From Streptosporangium carneum (GTDB lineage: Bacteria > Actinomycetota > Actinomycetes > Streptosporangiales > Streptosporangiaceae): 64,000 nucleotides of DNA. Both the position numbers and the translations under genes were made by a program. The first letter of the stretch is position 1. Each line of letters starts with the position of its first letter. Where the stretch lies: NCBI RefSeq assembly GCF_027922005.1, contig NZ_BSEV01000026.1:1-64000 (forward strand), read 5' to 3'. The notes beneath the pieces are model-generated. The model ran no database searches, was not told where the DNA came from, and was given only the letters and a program-made list of their open reading frames with translations. This document shows, in pieces, positions 62,863 to 64,000 of the stretch.

Positions 62863-64000
62863 CGGCCAGGCCGCCCCTGGCGGCGGCTCACCCGGCGCGG
62901 ACCCCGCTCCCGGCCTTCCCCGGCGAGACGCCCGTCGCGGGTCTCGGCGGCGCAGGGCTCCCGACCCCCTGCCTGATCCTCCGCGAGGACCTGGTCGGCG
63001 CGGCCGTGGCGGGTTTCCGGGAGGCGTTCCCCTCGGTCGCGATCCACTACGCGGTCAAGTGCAACCCCGACCTCGCGCTGCTGCGGCACCTGCGGGAACT
63101 GGGCTGCGGCTTCGAGATCGCCTCCCACCCCGAACTGGAACTGCTGACGAGCGTGGGGGTCGACCCCGCCGACGTGCTCTACAGCAATCCCGTACGGCCG
63201 CGCGACCACGTCTCCCGATCCCACAGGGCAGGGGTGTGGCGCTACTCCGTCGACTCGCCGCGTGAAATGGCGAAACTTTCGCAGGCGGCTCCGGGCGCGC
63301 ACGTCTACGCCCGGCTCGGCACCGATTTCACGGCCAGCGTCGTACCGAGCGAGGGGAAATTCGGCGTCGCCAAGGACGAGGTTCTCAGTCTTCTTCTCGA
63401 CGCGGGGAGATCGGGCCTCACCCCCTACGGAATAGCATTTCACGTCGGTTCCCAGATGACGGATCCACGCGCCTGGGACGCCCCTGTCCGCGATGCGGCG
63501 GAAATCATGGAGCGACTGGCGGAAAAAGGCATCAGAATCTCCATGCTTGACATCGGCGGCGGGTTTCCGGCGCGCTATGACAAGGCGGTTCCCGGAATTC
63601 TGGAATTCGGCCGGCACATCACCGGCCTCCTGGACGCCCTGCCGTACCCGGTCCAGGTCGTCGCGGAGCCGGGACGCGCGCTGGTGGCGGAGGCCGGGGT
63701 CATGGTCTGCCGGGTCATCCAGGTCGTCCGCCGGGGCGAGACCTGGTGGGCCCACACCGACCTGGGGGTCTTCAACGGGATGATGGAGGTCCTGGAGACC
63801 GCGGGAGCCCTCGCGTATCCGATCTCCGCCGAGCGGGACGGCGGCCCGGCCCGCCGATACAACGTCACCGGGCCCACGTGCGACAGCCAGGACACCTTCG
63901 CGCTCGGTGTCGAGCTGCCGGCGGGCCTGACGGAGGGCGACCTGCTGTTCGTCGGCTCCGCCGGCGCCTACACCACGGCCTACTCCTCGCAGTTCAACGG
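62859..64000 (+). CDS. Ornithine/lysine/DAP-type PLP decarboxylase (fold III), 3' end cut
   Basis: The visible 380 residues align closely with fold-III ornithine decarboxylase. Lys67 in YAVKCNP binds PLP, H195 lies in HVGSQ, DIGGGFP spans 231-237 and AEPGRALV 269-276. C341 and D342 in GPTCDSQDT, and Y371 in GAYTTAYSSQFNG, match the active site completed by the dimer partner. It probably decarboxylates L-ornithine or a relative. The GTG start overlaps the kinase stop by 4 bp. Codons from about 63260 to 63610 are lower in G/C at the third base than the rest. The C-terminus is beyond the window. Confidence 0.9.
   Translation, partial: MTARPPLAAAHPARTPLPAFPGETPVAGLGGAGLPTPCLILREDLVGAAVAGFREAFPSVAIHYAVKCNPDLALLRHLRELGCGFEIASHPELELLTSVGVDPADVLYSNPVRPRDHVSRSHRAGVWRYSVDSPREMAKLSQAAPGAHVYARLGTDFTASVVPSEGKFGVAKDEVLSLLLDAGRSGLTPYGIAFHVGSQMTDPRAWDAPVRDAAEIMERLAEKGIRISMLDIGGGFPARYDKAVPGILEFGRHITGLLDALPYPVQVVAEPGRALVAEAGVMVCRVIQVVRRGETWWAHTDLGVFNGMMEVLETAGALAYPISAERDGGPARRYNVTGPTCDSQDTFALGVELPAGLTEGDLLFVGSAGAYTTAYSSQFN

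Overview
The window is about 64 kb of very GC-rich DNA. Its coding frames have strongly G/C-ending codons, GTG starts are common, and genes are packed with 4-bp ATGA/GTGA overlaps. Two LLM-type and two PPOX-type candidate F420 enzymes, a DUF397/DUF5753/ATP-binding regulatory trio, a DUF574 methyltransferase and a group 1h (actinobacterial) [NiFe]-hydrogenase locus point to a filamentous actinomycete. A member of the Streptosporangiales is my best guess, by inference only. I saw no rRNA, tRNA, CRISPR array, insertion sequence or phage gene.

Layout. (1) 1-4.1 kb: an N-acylamino-acid racemase start, a GNAT, an M19 dipeptidase, a second GNAT and a MurR/RpiR regulator, probably a D-amino-acid or muropeptide salvage module. 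(2) 4.8-14 kb: an FMN reductase, an LLM oxidoreductase, a DAO-type flavoenzyme, a lipid kinase, phosphoglucomutase, a permuted papain-fold protein, an FAD amine-oxidase-like enzyme and a secreted fasciclin protein. (3) 14.2-18.8 kb: a DUF574 methyltransferase, the ATP-binding/DUF397/XRE-DUF5753 trio around an 18-bp palindrome, and an SDR-DUF2867 fusion.

(4) 18.9-33.3 kb: the hydrogenase island. Two SIS proteins flank a HypC-like protein. Then come the small and large subunits, a NifU-like protein, DUF5947, DUF6084, a 475-residue unknown, the maturation protease, a 34-residue membrane microprotein and hypA, C, D, E, with hypF convergent. Only hypB is missing. The Asp substitution in the small subunit is the known mark of the oxygen-insensitive actinobacterial enzyme, which scavenges atmospheric H2.

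(5) 33.5-39.6 kb: an ECF sigma factor coupled to an LCP protein with an anti-sigma-like N-terminus, a VOC protein, an LLM enzyme, and a flavoprotein-XRE-unknown unit. (6) 39.8-45.6 kb: a polyamine-type ABC importer (binding protein, ATPase, two permeases) divergent from a PucR-type regulator. (7) 45.8-58.7 kb: a PPOX enzyme, peptide deformylase, another PPOX enzyme, then a corrin-ring block (cobL, cobM, cbiD, cobK, cobIJ, cobH, cobG, cobN). A cobalamin riboswitch lies before cobN. The block mixes the oxygen-dependent genes cobG and cobN with the anaerobic-type cbiD.

(8) 58.7-64 kb: an HAD phosphatase, an AT-richer gap, and the start of a tightly overlapping four-gene operon: an isopenicillin-N-synthase-like 2OG/Fe(II)-type oxygenase, an ATP-grasp ligase, an APH-fold kinase and an ornithine-decarboxylase-type PLP enzyme that runs off the end. 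This looks like an amino-acid- or polyamine-derived specialised metabolite pathway that I do not recognise. With the hydrogenase accessory genes, it is the best place to look for new biology.
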